From contig NZ_CP019402.1 in NCBI RefSeq assembly GCF_002024505.1, positions 3,844,001-3,908,000 of the forward strand: a DNA stretch of 64,000 bases. The letters are read 5' to 3'. Positions 27,203-34,269 of the stretch are shown piece by piece. The translations under genes were made by a program, and so were the position numbers. A model generated the notes under the pieces. The model did not search any database, was not told where the DNA came from, and saw nothing but the letters and a program-made list of their open reading frames with translations. This DNA comes from Plantibacter flavus (GTDB lineage: Bacteria > Actinomycetota > Actinomycetes > Actinomycetales > Microbacteriaceae). The number at the start of each line of letters is the position of its first letter. Positions within the stretch are counted from its first letter, which is position 1.

Positions 27203-28144
27203 CTACGCGACCGAGGCGGCGGTGAGGGCGGCCAGCTCGTCGGCGGAGAGTTCGAGCGTGGCGGAGGCGAGGAGGTCGGGCAGCTGCTCGACCGTGCGGG
27301 CGCTCGCGATCGGCGCGGCGACGGTCGGCTGCGAGCGGAGCCACGCGAGCGACACCGTCGCGACGGAGACGCCGCGGGCCGCGGCGACCTCGTCGAGGAC
27401 GGGCAGGAGCGCGGCGTGGTCGGCGAGGTAGGCCTGAGCGCCCTCGGCACGGACGCTGTCGACGCTCGACCCCTCGCGGTACTTGCCCGTCAGGAAGCCC
27501 TTCGCGAGCGAGAAGTACGGCAGCACCGCGAGCTGCTCGCGCTCGGCGATCGTGCGCAGCTCGCCCTCGAACTCGCGCTCGACGAGGTTGTAGTGCGGCT
27601 GGAGGGCGATCGGGCGGTGGAGCCCCTTGGCCTCGACGATCTCGAACCACTCGGCGATGCGCGCTGCGGAGTAGTTGGAGATGCCGAGGTGGCGGACCTT
27701 GCCGGCGTCGACGAGGGACGACAGTGCCGTCACCGTCTCCTCGAGCGGCACCGACTCGTCGTCGAAGTGCGCGTAGTAGAGGTCGATGTGGTCGGTGCGG
27801 AGGCGCTCGAGCGAGGCGTCGGCCGCCTTGAGGATGTTGTCGGCCGCGAGGCCTGTGAAGTCGGGGTGCTGGCTGACCTTGGTCGCGATGACGAGCTCGT
27901 CGCGGTTGCCTCGGAGTTCCTGCCACTCGCCGATGAGTCGCTCGGAGTCACCACCGGTGTTGCCGGGCACCCACGCCGAGTAGCCGTCGGCGGTGTCGAT
28001 GAAGTTGCCGCCGCCCGCGACGAAGGCGTCGAGGATGTCGAACGAGGTCTGCCGATCGGCGGTCCAGCCGAACACGTTGCCGCCGAGGTTCAGCGGGAAG
28101 ACGGACAGGTCGGACGTTCCGAGGGTGGTGCGGGCGTGAGTCAT
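27203..28144 (-). CDS. Aldo/keto reductase
   Basis: The 313-residue (beta/alpha)8-barrel oxidoreductase uses NADPH to reduce carbonyls. The catalytic tetrad is visible as Asp50, Tyr55 (DTADGYSAW), Lys89 (IATKV) and His126 (YYAHFDD). PIASARTVEQL near the C-terminus binds the NADP phosphate. ATG 28144 was preferred over an upstream start because GGAGGATC lies just before it. It resembles the YhdN/Tas type; the substrate is unknown. It follows the ATP-grasp operon in the same direction, 73 bp upstream, but probably has its own promoter (TAGCGT near 28191). Confidence 0.92.
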   Translation of the reverse strand: MTHARTTLGTSDLSVFPLNLGGNVFGWTADRQTSFDILDAFVAGGGNFIDTADGYSAWVPGNTGGDSERLIGEWQELRGNRDELVIATKVSQHPDFTGLAADNILKAADASLERLRTDHIDLYYAHFDDESVPLEETVTALSSLVDAGKVRHLGISNYSAARIAEWFEIVEAKGLHRPIALQPHYNLVEREFEGELRTIAEREQLAVLPYFSLAKGFLTGKYREGSSVDSVRAEGAQAYLADHAALLPVLDEVAAARGVSVATVSLAWLRSQPTVAAPIASARTVEQLPDLLASATLELSADELAALTAASVA

Positions 28145-28301
28145 CTGATGATCCTCCAGGGTTCGGTGCATCGCTGGTACTTCTCTTCACGCTAAGCCCG
28201 CGGACGGCTCGACTATTCCGTCGTGTCGTTCGATGACGAGCGGGCCACCGAGGCCGGACTGGCTCTCCACGGTCCGGCGCCGGCCGTCCTACGGTGGCTC
28301 G

Positions 28302-28742
28302 ATGGGCTATCGCATCGACGACTCGAAGGACCGCATCGACCGGGACGCCGTGTGGGCCCTGCTCCGCGAGGTCTACTGGGCGAAGTGGCGCAGCCGAGCC
28401 GACGTCGAGGCGCAGATCGACGACGCCTGGCGCGTGATCGGCGTGTACGAGGAGGAGACGGGCGCACAGGTCGGTTTCGCACGAGCGGTGTCCGACGGAC
28501 TCGGCTTCGGCTACCTCGCCGACGTCATCGTGGACGAAGCGCACCGGGGCCACGGGCTCGGCAAGCGGATCGTGCAGGCCATGATCGACGACGGTCCCGG
28601 CGCGCACTTCCGGTGGACGCTCTTCACGAGCGACGCGCACGGCCTCTACGAGCAGTTCGGGTTCACCGACCCCGGCCCGACCGCGCTCGTCCGTCCAGCC
28701 GCGCAGCTGCCTGTCCACCCGACGCAGGTACCCACCGCCTGA
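28302..28742 (+). CDS. GNAT-family N-acetyltransferase
   Basis: The 146-residue protein shows the GNAT core: VGFARAVSDGLGFGYLADVIVDEAHRGHGLGKRIVQAM, with the acetyl-CoA loop RGHGLGK (R/Q-x-x-G-x-G/A), and YEQFGF in the last strand. This YitI/ArsN-like subgroup acetylates small amines. TACGGT lies 6 nt before ATG 28302 (leaderless), which sets the start. Substrate unknown; divergent from the aldo/keto reductase gene. Confidence 0.88.
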   Translation: MGYRIDDSKDRIDRDAVWALLREVYWAKWRSRADVEAQIDDAWRVIGVYEEETGAQVGFARAVSDGLGFGYLADVIVDEAHRGHGLGKRIVQAMIDDGPGAHFRWTLFTSDAHGLYEQFGFTDPGPTALVRPAAQLPVHPTQVPTA

Positions 28743-28845
28743 GTCGCGGCACGTCGTCGCTGAACCGCGGCCCGGGCGACCGATCGCCTCACTTCACCTC
28801 ATCACTCTCGCCCGGCCTCCAGCCGCGACGGGCTAGCGTTGACGT

Positions 28846-29277
28846 ATGTGGATCTCCGACGACGGCCGATACAACATCGTCGATGTGCCCGCGGAAGCGT
28901 ATCCGGGGCGCGCCTATCTCCTCGAACTCGTCGCCGGACTCGATCCCGACGAGCTGCAGACGCTCGTGACCCGCATGCAGACGTTCGATGACGCGATGAT
29001 CGACCGACTCGAGGTCCTCGTCGACGACGAGGCGCCCGAGGTCGCACCGGATCCGGAGCGTGAAGCGCCGTACGTCGATGAGATGATTCCGCGACGCGTC
29101 CTCGATTCGATCGACTGGGACGCGATCCTCACCCCACCGTTCCGGATCGAGGCGATCGACGTCGCCGGTGACCGCTGGCGCATGGATGCGTGGGCCTTCC
29201 TGGAGTCGATCGTCGAACCGCCCGTCACCCGACCGAGCGCTCGCAACCTCGGCTCCTCCCCCATCGATCCGGCGTAG
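28846..29277 (+). CDS. Hypothetical acidic protein
   Basis: The 143-residue protein is acidic with no membrane segment or signal peptide. It begins MWISDDGRYNIVDVPAEAYPGRAYLLELVAGLDPDELQTLVTRM in part; I do not recognise a family. Coding is supported by a -10 box TAGCGT 6 nt before the ATG, by strong third-position GC bias and by the absence of a better ORF. It precedes the SMP-30 gene, which has its own -10 box. Confidence 0.7.
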   Translation: MWISDDGRYNIVDVPAEAYPGRAYLLELVAGLDPDELQTLVTRMQTFDDAMIDRLEVLVDDEAPEVAPDPEREAPYVDEMIPRRVLDSIDWDAILTPPFRIEAIDVAGDRWRMDAWAFLESIVEPPVTRPSARNLGSSPIDPA

Positions 29278-29306
29278 ACCCGCACCTGCCGAATAGGCTG
29301 GGTGTC

Positions 29307-30218
29307 ATGACCGACGACGACGTCACCATGACGAACGAACCCTCGCCGCTGCTCGCCGAGGGAGCCGAACTCGAGCACCTGTACACGGGCGCGATCTGGA
29401 GCGAGGGGCCCGCATGGATCGCGGAGACCGGCCGCGTGCGCTGGAGCGACATCCCGAACGACCGCATCCTCGAGTTCGACACCGCGACCGGTGAGACGGC
29501 CGTGTTCCGTGACGGCGCCGAGTACACGAACGGCCGCACGATCGACCGCGAGGGCCGGGTCGTGCAGTGCAGTCACGGGCGGCGCGCGGTCGAGATCGAG
29601 GGGCCCGACGGCCCGATCACGCTCGTCGACCGCTGGGCCGGCGGCCGCTTCAACTCCCCGAACGACGTCGTCGTGCACGCCGACGGCTCGATCTGGTTCA
29701 CCGACCCGCCGTACGGCATCGATCCGAGCGGGGAGGAGGGCCACCCGGGCGAGCAGGAGTACGGCGGGTGCTACGTCTTCCGGTTCGAGCCGGACACCGG
29801 AGCGGTCGAGCCGGTCATCACGGCGATGCTGCACCCGAACGGACTGGCGTTCTCACCGGACGGGTCGATCCTGTACGTGTCGGACACGGGTGACGGCGCA
29901 CTCCGCATCGCCGCGTACGACGTCGCCGAGGACGGCGTCTCGGTCGTCTTCGGCGACACCCCGGGACGCACCTTCGCGAGCACCGCGGTCCCCGCATCCG
30001 ACGGCTTCCGGATCGATGTCGACGGCAACGTCTGGTCGTCGGCCGGCGACGGCGTCGAGGTCTTCGACCCCACCGGCGCGACCATCCTGCGCATCCCGGT
30101 CCCCGAACGCACGGCGAACGTCTGCTTCGGCGGCGAGGACGGCATGACGCTCTACATCACCGCGTCGAGTTCCCTGTACCGCATCCGCACGGCCACCCGG
30201 CAGTCGCCGCGGCCCTGA
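29307..30218 (+). CDS. SMP-30/gluconolactonase-family protein
   Basis: The 303-residue six-bladed beta-propeller is expected to hydrolyse sugar lactones. Metal-site residues can be matched: Glu33 (SEGPAW), Asn119 (NSPNDV), Asn in LHPNGLAFS and Asp in YVSDTGDG. Repeated G-x-I-W-F-T-D/S-D blades are present. TAGGCT lies 7 nt before ATG 29307. Its end lies 12 bp before the remnant of a LacI gene, so it may once have belonged to a LacI-controlled sugar-acid operon. Confidence 0.92.
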   Translation: MTDDDVTMTNEPSPLLAEGAELEHLYTGAIWSEGPAWIAETGRVRWSDIPNDRILEFDTATGETAVFRDGAEYTNGRTIDREGRVVQCSHGRRAVEIEGPDGPITLVDRWAGGRFNSPNDVVVHADGSIWFTDPPYGIDPSGEEGHPGEQEYGGCYVFRFEPDTGAVEPVITAMLHPNGLAFSPDGSILYVSDTGDGALRIAAYDVAEDGVSVVFGDTPGRTFASTAVPASDGFRIDVDGNVWSSAGDGVEVFDPTGATILRIPVPERTANVCFGGEDGMTLYITASSSLYRIRTATRQSPRP

Positions 30219-30230
30219 CGGTCGCGCCGC

Positions 30231-30474
30231 TCAGACGGAGGAGGCCCGGACGACGAGCTCGGGCTGGAAGACGAGGTGGCGCGCGGACAGCGGCGGGATC
30301 GGCGCACCCTCCGCGACGGCGAACTCGCCGAGGAGCAGCTCCACCGCGGCGACACCGAAGCCCTCGTGCGGCGCCCGCACCGAGGTGAGCGGGATGATCG
30401 ACGACTCCGCGAACTCGATGTCGTCGTAGCCGACGATCAGCGATGTCCTCAGGCACCGGGACGACCGTCAAGGA
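30231..30474 (-). pseudogene. Truncated LacI-family gene (C-terminal remnant)
   Basis: Reading leftward, 30438-30231 encodes the last 69 residues of a LacI sensor domain (from IVGYDDIEFAESS to ...PELVVRASSV) and ends in TGA. This block is 194/198 identical to the 3' end of the intact lacI at 31664; all four differences (30360, 30372, 30375, 30381) are at third codon positions and are silent. Upstream the match stops abruptly; VPVPEDIA (30439-30470) is LacI-like but in another frame and differs from the intact gene (VRVPDDLA). The remnant has no start, no DNA-binding domain and a frameshift at the junction. Confidence 0.8.
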
Positions 30475-30545
30475 CGCGCTCGAGCCATCGATCCGATCGT
30501 CCACCTGGTATCTCGATATTTCGCCGCTCAGAAGCATACACATGT

Positions 30546-30574
30546 TTGATATAAAAGTTTTCTGCGTATACATA
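30546..30574 (+). promoter_or_regulatory. AT-rich promoter of the bacteriocin cassette
   Basis: TTGATA (30546-30551), a 17-bp spacer and TACATA (30569-30574, overlapping TATACA 30567-30572) form a promoter-like pair in the most AT-rich stretch of the window, 60 bp before the first cassette gene. Confidence 0.45.
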
Positions 30575-30633
30575 TTGCGCGCAAAAATGAGAAGTATTAG
30601 CTTCATGGGAAGTCGGTCGGAGGGATCAATCTC

Positions 30634-30828
30634 ATGCCATCTCATCTGCAACCGCGGTCGCGCAGGCCTCACAAAGCTTGGGGAGTCGGTCTCATCGCGG
30701 TCTCGGCGCCGATCATGTCCATGAGCCTGATTCTCCCGTCACCCGCAGCAGCGATCGGGTTCCTCTCGGTGCCATTGCTCTGCGTCGCTGGCGCGCTGCT
30801 CCTTGCGGCGTCCGCCTCAGAACGATGA
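30634..30828 (+). CDS. Small membrane peptide, possible immunity factor
   Basis: The 64-residue peptide has a basic N-terminus (about 1-14) and two hydrophobic segments (about 17-34 and 39-60), so it should be a two-helix inner-membrane protein. GGAGG lies 10 nt before ATG 30634. It has no recognised homologue. It sits 39 bp upstream of the bacteriocin precursor in the same direction and behind the cassette promoter, the usual place and size for a bacteriocin immunity protein; this role is inferred from context only. It could also take part in export. Confidence 0.55.
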   Translation: MPSHLQPRSRRPHKAWGVGLIAVSAPIMSMSLILPSPAAAIGFLSVPLLCVAGALLLAASASER

Positions 30829-30867
30829 AGAGTGCCACACAACGAAACGGAGAATGCAGTGGAGCTT

Positions 30868-31581
30868 ATGGGAGTATCACGATTTGTCGCGGCGCTGACG
30901 GCCGCTACCCTGTGCGCGGTCGTGATGACCGTTGCACCCGCACAAGCGCGCGCTGAGGACTCGACTACACCCACATCATCCGACGTCCTTCGAGTGGTCA
31001 CAGACGCGAGCGAGCTTTCGACGACCGACATCACCGGCTCGGAACGAGACCGCTTCCTCCGAGCAGCTTCACAACATCTCGAGGTTCAAGGGGGTGCGCA
31101 CGTCGACGTTGCTCGGGCTTCCGTCCTCAAAGTTGAAGAGTCGACTGTGGCCGCCAGATTCGATCTGGTTGGCGAAAACGTGGTGGCACCGTCTTCGCTG
31201 ACAGTGTTCTTGAACGACGGTGCTGAAGTCGTATCCACGGTGGAGATGCTGTTCCAGCCCGATGGTCGAGGTGGCGGAAGCATGAGCGTTTGGCAGGACT
31301 CCATCTTCACGTCGACACAGTCCGTGACCGCGTCTCAAGCCGCCGACGCTCTCTCGGGGACCGTATCGGTCAGCGGAAGTGGCGACTGGTGGGGCGAGTT
31401 GAGCTCTTGCTTGAGCCAGAGCGGCGTCCCCGTCTGGGCGGCCAGCCTCCTGGCTACCGCTTGCGCCGTGGCTTGCGCAGTCACGGTCGGCATCGGATGC
31501 GGCGTGTGCCTGGCCGCGCTGATCGGCACCTCTACAGGCATCACCGCAGCCTGCATCGACTACGCGAACAGCCACGCTTAG
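30868..31581 (+). CDS. Halocin C8-like bacteriocin precursor
   Basis: The 237-residue protein starts with a signal peptide (MGVSRFVAALTAATLCAVVM, cleavage likely at AQA or ARA near residue 30). A soluble central part follows (about 31-165). The last 65 residues are hydrophobic with six Cys spaced C-x17-C-x3-C-x7-C-x2-C-x15-C, containing VPVWAASLLATACAVACAV and GIGCGVCLAALIG. This layout is that of halocin C8-type precursors, where the Cys-rich C-terminus is the secreted peptide and the N-terminal part gives immunity. GTG 30859 is an alternative start. Family assignment rests on pattern recognition, not a search. Confidence 0.7.
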   Translation: MGVSRFVAALTAATLCAVVMTVAPAQARAEDSTTPTSSDVLRVVTDASELSTTDITGSERDRFLRAASQHLEVQGGAHVDVARASVLKVEESTVAARFDLVGENVVAPSSLTVFLNDGAEVVSTVEMLFQPDGRGGGSMSVWQDSIFTSTQSVTASQAADALSGTVSVSGSGDWWGELSSCLSQSGVPVWAASLLATACAVACAVTVGIGCGVCLAALIGTSTGITAACIDYANSHA

Positions 31582-31606
31582 CTCAGCGCCACGATAGTCG
31601 ATGAAC

Positions 31607-31641
31607 GAATCGGGCATCGCCTCCACGGCGATGCCCGATTC
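31607..31641 (+). terminator. Strong hairpin terminator after the bacteriocin gene
   Basis: GAATCGGGCATCGCC (31607-31621) and GGCGATGCCCGATTC (31627-31641) pair perfectly over 15 bp with a 5-nt loop, 26 bp after the stop. It also faces the end of the leftward lacI gene and could stop transcription both ways. Confidence 0.85.
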
Positions 31642-31663
31642 TCGCGCTTGTACGACAAGCGAA

Positions 31664-32689
31664 CTACTCGCGCGTTGAGGCCCGGACGACGAGCTCGGGC
31701 TGGAAGACGAGGTGGCGCGCGGACAGCGGCGGGATCGGCGCACCCTCCGCGACGGCGAACTCGCCGAGGAGCAGCTCCACCGCGGCGACACCGAACCCCT
31801 CGTGCGGTGCGCGCACGGAGGTGAGCGGGATGATCGACGACTCCGCGAACTCGATGTCGTCGTAGCCGACGATCGCGAGGTCGTCCGGGACGCGGACCCC
31901 GTGCTCGACGACGAGCGTCTGCATGATGCCGAGGGCGAGCAGGTCGTTCACCGCGAACACGGCGTCTGGACGCGCCTCGGGCGGGCGGCTGGCGATGGCC
32001 CGGCCGAGCTCGCGGCCCTCGGCGATCGTTCGCTCGGTGCCCGCGATCACCTCGAGGGTCGCCCCGGGCACGGCGGCCACGGCGGCGCTCGCCCCCTCGA
32101 ACCGGTCGGCGACCTGACGGATGCCGAGTGGACCACCGACGAAGGCGAGTCGCCGACGACCGGTCGCCAGCAGGTGCTCGGCCGCGAGGAACCCACCGCG
32201 CACGTCGTCGACGGACACCGAGGGCTGGTCCGGCGAGGAGGCCAGCTGCCCGACGAGGACCGAAGGGATGCCCCGCTGCCGGATGCTCGTCAGCCGCTCC
32301 TCCACCGACTCGTGCGACGCGACGAGCATGCCCTGCACCCGCTGCGCCTCGAACATGCCGAGGTAGGCGTCCTCGCGCTCACGGCTGCGGTTGGAGTTCG
32401 CGATGAAGACGGAGAGCCCGTCCTCGGCGGCGCGCTGTTCGACCCCCTCTGCGATCGTCGCGAAGAACGGGTTGCTGACGTCGGGCGCGATGTAGGCGAT
32501 GGTGCCGCTCCGGCCGAGACGCAGCTGCCAGGCGGCGTTGTTGCGGACGAACCCGAGCTGGTCGATGGCCCGCTGGATGCGCTCCTGCTTCTCGGGCGAG
32601 ACGCGGTCGGGGTGGTTGATGTAGTGGGAGACCGTGCCCATGGAGACGTCGGCGAGCGTCGCGACCTCGCGGATACCGACTCGTCCCAT
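31664..32689 (-). CDS. LacI-family repressor of the glycoside regulon
   Basis: The 341-residue protein has a LacI helix-turn-helix (IREVATLADVSMGTVSHYIN, about 6-25), hinge (NNAAWQLRLGRS) and a sugar-binding domain ending in PELVVRASTRE. It is third in a leftward series after the SDR and decarboxylase-like genes, 77 bp after the latter, and could be co-transcribed with them. TTGAAACG/TGTCAA-type operators next to the SDR, ABC transporter, Tm-1 and rhamnosidase genes are its likely targets. Its last 198 bp are duplicated beyond the bacteriocin cassette, so its 3' end has been through recombination; the C-terminus differs by three residues from the remnant. Confidence 0.9.
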   Translation of the reverse strand: MGRVGIREVATLADVSMGTVSHYINHPDRVSPEKQERIQRAIDQLGFVRNNAAWQLRLGRSGTIAYIAPDVSNPFFATIAEGVEQRAAEDGLSVFIANSNRSREREDAYLGMFEAQRVQGMLVASHESVEERLTSIRQRGIPSVLVGQLASSPDQPSVSVDDVRGGFLAAEHLLATGRRRLAFVGGPLGIRQVADRFEGASAAVAAVPGATLEVIAGTERTIAEGRELGRAIASRPPEARPDAVFAVNDLLALGIMQTLVVEHGVRVPDDLAIVGYDDIEFAESSIIPLTSVRAPHEGFGVAAVELLLGEFAVAEGAPIPPLSARHLVFQPELVVRASTRE

Positions 32690-32766
32690 GCTTCACCCCT
32701 GCCCTCGTGCTGCGTGCCCCGGGAGCGTTCCCGCGGCCCGGCTCAGTCTAGATCGCCCCGTCTCGG

Positions 32767-33207
32767 TCAGTCCTGACCGCGGTGCGGCTCCGGTCCGAGG
32801 GGCTCGGGGATCTCCACGCCGACCTCGATGAGGGCGTCCGTGACGACCCGGATCGCGTTGAGCGCACGTGGGAACCCCGCGTACTGCACGGTGTGGATGA
32901 CCGTCTCGAGGATCTCCGTCGCGGTGCAGCCGACGTTGATCGCACCGCGGGTGTGGCCGCGCAGCTGTGGTTCCAGCCCACCGAGCGCGACGAGAGCCGC
33001 GAGGGTGATGAGCTCCCGCTGCGCCAGCGTGAGCCCCGGCCGGGAGTAGATGTCGCCGAAGTTGAACTCGATGCCGAAGCGCGCAAGGTCCTGCGCGAGC
33101 CCGGTCTGCATCGCGACGAGCCCCTCCGACTTCCCCTCGCCGTACACCTCGTCGAACTTCGCCTTGCCGCGCTCGAGTCTCGTCATGTCCTCTGGTCCTG
33201 TCGTCAT
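32767..33207 (-). CDS. Carboxymuconolactone decarboxylase-like protein
   Basis: The 146-residue protein matches the PcaC/CMD fold: RELITLAALVALGGLEPQLRGHTRGAINVG and EILETVIHTVQYAGFPRALNA. It lacks the CxxC pair of AhpD-type peroxidases, so it is closer to decarboxylases or gamma-lactone-acting members. It starts 11 bp after the SDR gene and is transcribed with it under an operator-controlled promoter. Its substrate is probably an intermediate of the sugar or lactone pathway encoded around it. Confidence 0.88.
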   Translation of the reverse strand: MTTGPEDMTRLERGKAKFDEVYGEGKSEGLVAMQTGLAQDLARFGIEFNFGDIYSRPGLTLAQRELITLAALVALGGLEPQLRGHTRGAINVGCTATEILETVIHTVQYAGFPRALNAIRVVTDALIEVGVEIPEPLGPEPHRGQD

Positions 33208-33218
33208 CGTCCGTCGCC

Positions 33219-33968
33219 TCAGATCGAGTGTCCGCCGTCGAGCGGCAGGATGAGGCCGGTGAGGTTCACGGCGGCGGGTGAGGCGAGGAAGACGACCGTC
33301 TCCGCGAGGTGCTCCGGCTCGCCGAGCAGCCGGGTGGGGATCTGCGCGAGGAGCGCCTCGCGACGCTCCGGGGTGTCGTTGTCGCGGCCGGGGGTCGCCT
33401 GGGCTCCGGGGGCGAGCGCGTTGACGGTGACCCCCTGCTCGGCGACCTCGATCGCGAGCGCCTTCGTGAGTCCGACGACGCCGGCCTTGGCCGCGGCGTA
33501 GGCCGTCGCCCCGCGCACGAGGCGTCCGCCACTGACGGCGGCGATGGATGCGATGCTGATGATGCGACCGGAGCGCTGTTCGAGCATCGAGGGCAGGACC
33601 GCGCGCGTGACGTTGAACACCGAGTTGAGGTTGCGGTCCATCTGGGTCATCCAGGTCTCGTACGTCATCTCGTGGAAGAAGCTAACCGCGCCGCCGCCCG
33701 CACCGTTCAGCAAGATGTCGACCCCGCCCCACTCGTCGACGATGCCGCCGACGGCAGCTTGGACGGCGTCGAAGTCGGTCAGGTCGGCCGTCGCCGATGC
33801 GGCCCGCACCCCGTGTGCACGGACGAGCTCCGCCGTCTCCTCGAGCCCGGCGGCGTTGAGGTCGAGGCCGGCGACGTCGGCCCCCTCCGCGGCGAGCTTC
33901 TGGGCGATCACCCGGCCGAGCGCTCCTGCTGCCCCGGTGATGACGGCTCGTTTGCCCTGCAACCTCAT
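33219..33968 (-). CDS. SDR-family dehydrogenase
   Basis: The 249-residue classical short-chain dehydrogenase has the cofactor motif TGAAGALG (11-18), NGAGG (88-92) and the catalytic YAAAK (157-161), preceded by Ser141 or Ser146. Asp36 after the second strand suggests NAD(H). It heads the leftward operon (SDR, CMD-like, LacI). An operator half-site forms the -35 box of its promoter (see 34082). It probably oxidises a sugar or sugar lactone freed by the regulon's glycosidases. Confidence 0.92.
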   Translation of the reverse strand: MRLQGKRAVITGAAGALGRVIAQKLAAEGADVAGLDLNAAGLEETAELVRAHGVRAASATADLTDFDAVQAAVGGIVDEWGGVDILLNGAGGGAVSFFHEMTYETWMTQMDRNLNSVFNVTRAVLPSMLEQRSGRIISIASIAAVSGGRLVRGATAYAAAKAGVVGLTKALAIEVAEQGVTVNALAPGAQATPGRDNDTPERREALLAQIPTRLLGEPEHLAETVVFLASPAAVNLTGLILPLDGGHSI

Positions 33969-34081
33969 GTGCGGTTCCGTTCCTCGTCCGGCGGGTTGAA
34001 TCGCCGTGCATCGTCGTTGACTGTGGTCGTGCCGACATGATCGAGATCACGGGACGACGATCACCCATTCTCGTCGCCGTC

Positions 34082-34095
34082 TTGAAACGTGTCAA
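34082..34095. promoter_or_regulatory. LacI-type operator 1, overlapping the SDR promoter
   Basis: TTGAAACGTGTCAA is a near-perfect palindrome. Read leftward its TGTCAA half is TTGACA, a consensus -35, followed after 17 bp by GAGAAT, giving a promoter for the SDR operon. Repressor binding here would block that promoter. The same sequence occurs at 48453 and, with one change at the end, 48520. Confidence 0.8.
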
Positions 34096-34158
34096 TATGC
34101 ATTCCGTCCAGCCCTCGTCATGCTCGAAGTGCCTCGCCGAGCGGAACTGATCCAACGC

Positions 34159-34207
34159 TTGACATGCGACCCGTGCGCGGTTAGCCTCGGCCATTGAAAC
34201 GCTTCAA
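34159..34207 (+). promoter_or_regulatory. ABC-transporter promoter with operator 2 at its start site
   Basis: TTGACA (34159-34164), 17 bp, TAGCCT (34182-34187) form a strong promoter. The operator TTGAAACGCTTCAA (34194-34207) covers the expected transcription start. It is 112 bp from operator 1, so a looped repressor complex is possible. Apart from these sites the 300-bp gap holds no ORF. Confidence 0.8.
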
Positions 34208-34269
34208 CTTTGCTCGCGACCATCACCGCTCGCGTCTCAACATCACTGCCACATCTTCAAGGAGGAAAT

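Larger units (their letters stand above)
30439..31676. mobile_element. Inserted cassette flanked by a 198-bp direct repeat
   Basis: The region between 30241-30438 and its repeat 31677-31874 carries two rightward genes, a promoter and a terminator, all unrelated to the surrounding sugar genes. Composition differs strongly: 30541-30600 is about 32% GC in a genome near 70%. There is no integrase, transposase or tRNA gene, so the mechanism is unknown; a Campbell-type recombination through lacI homology is one option. Boundaries are where the repeat similarity ends. Confidence 0.5.

Noticed and set aside
30443..30724. 93-residue ORF across the AT-rich part of the bacteriocin cassette
   Set aside because: It overlaps the promoter and the small membrane peptide, has no ribosome site and mixed composition; it looks like chance.
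30241..31874. Integrase attachment sites (att) at the cassette ends
   Set aside because: The repeat is 198 bp with silent substitutions and no integrase gene; it is more like homologous recombination than a short att core.
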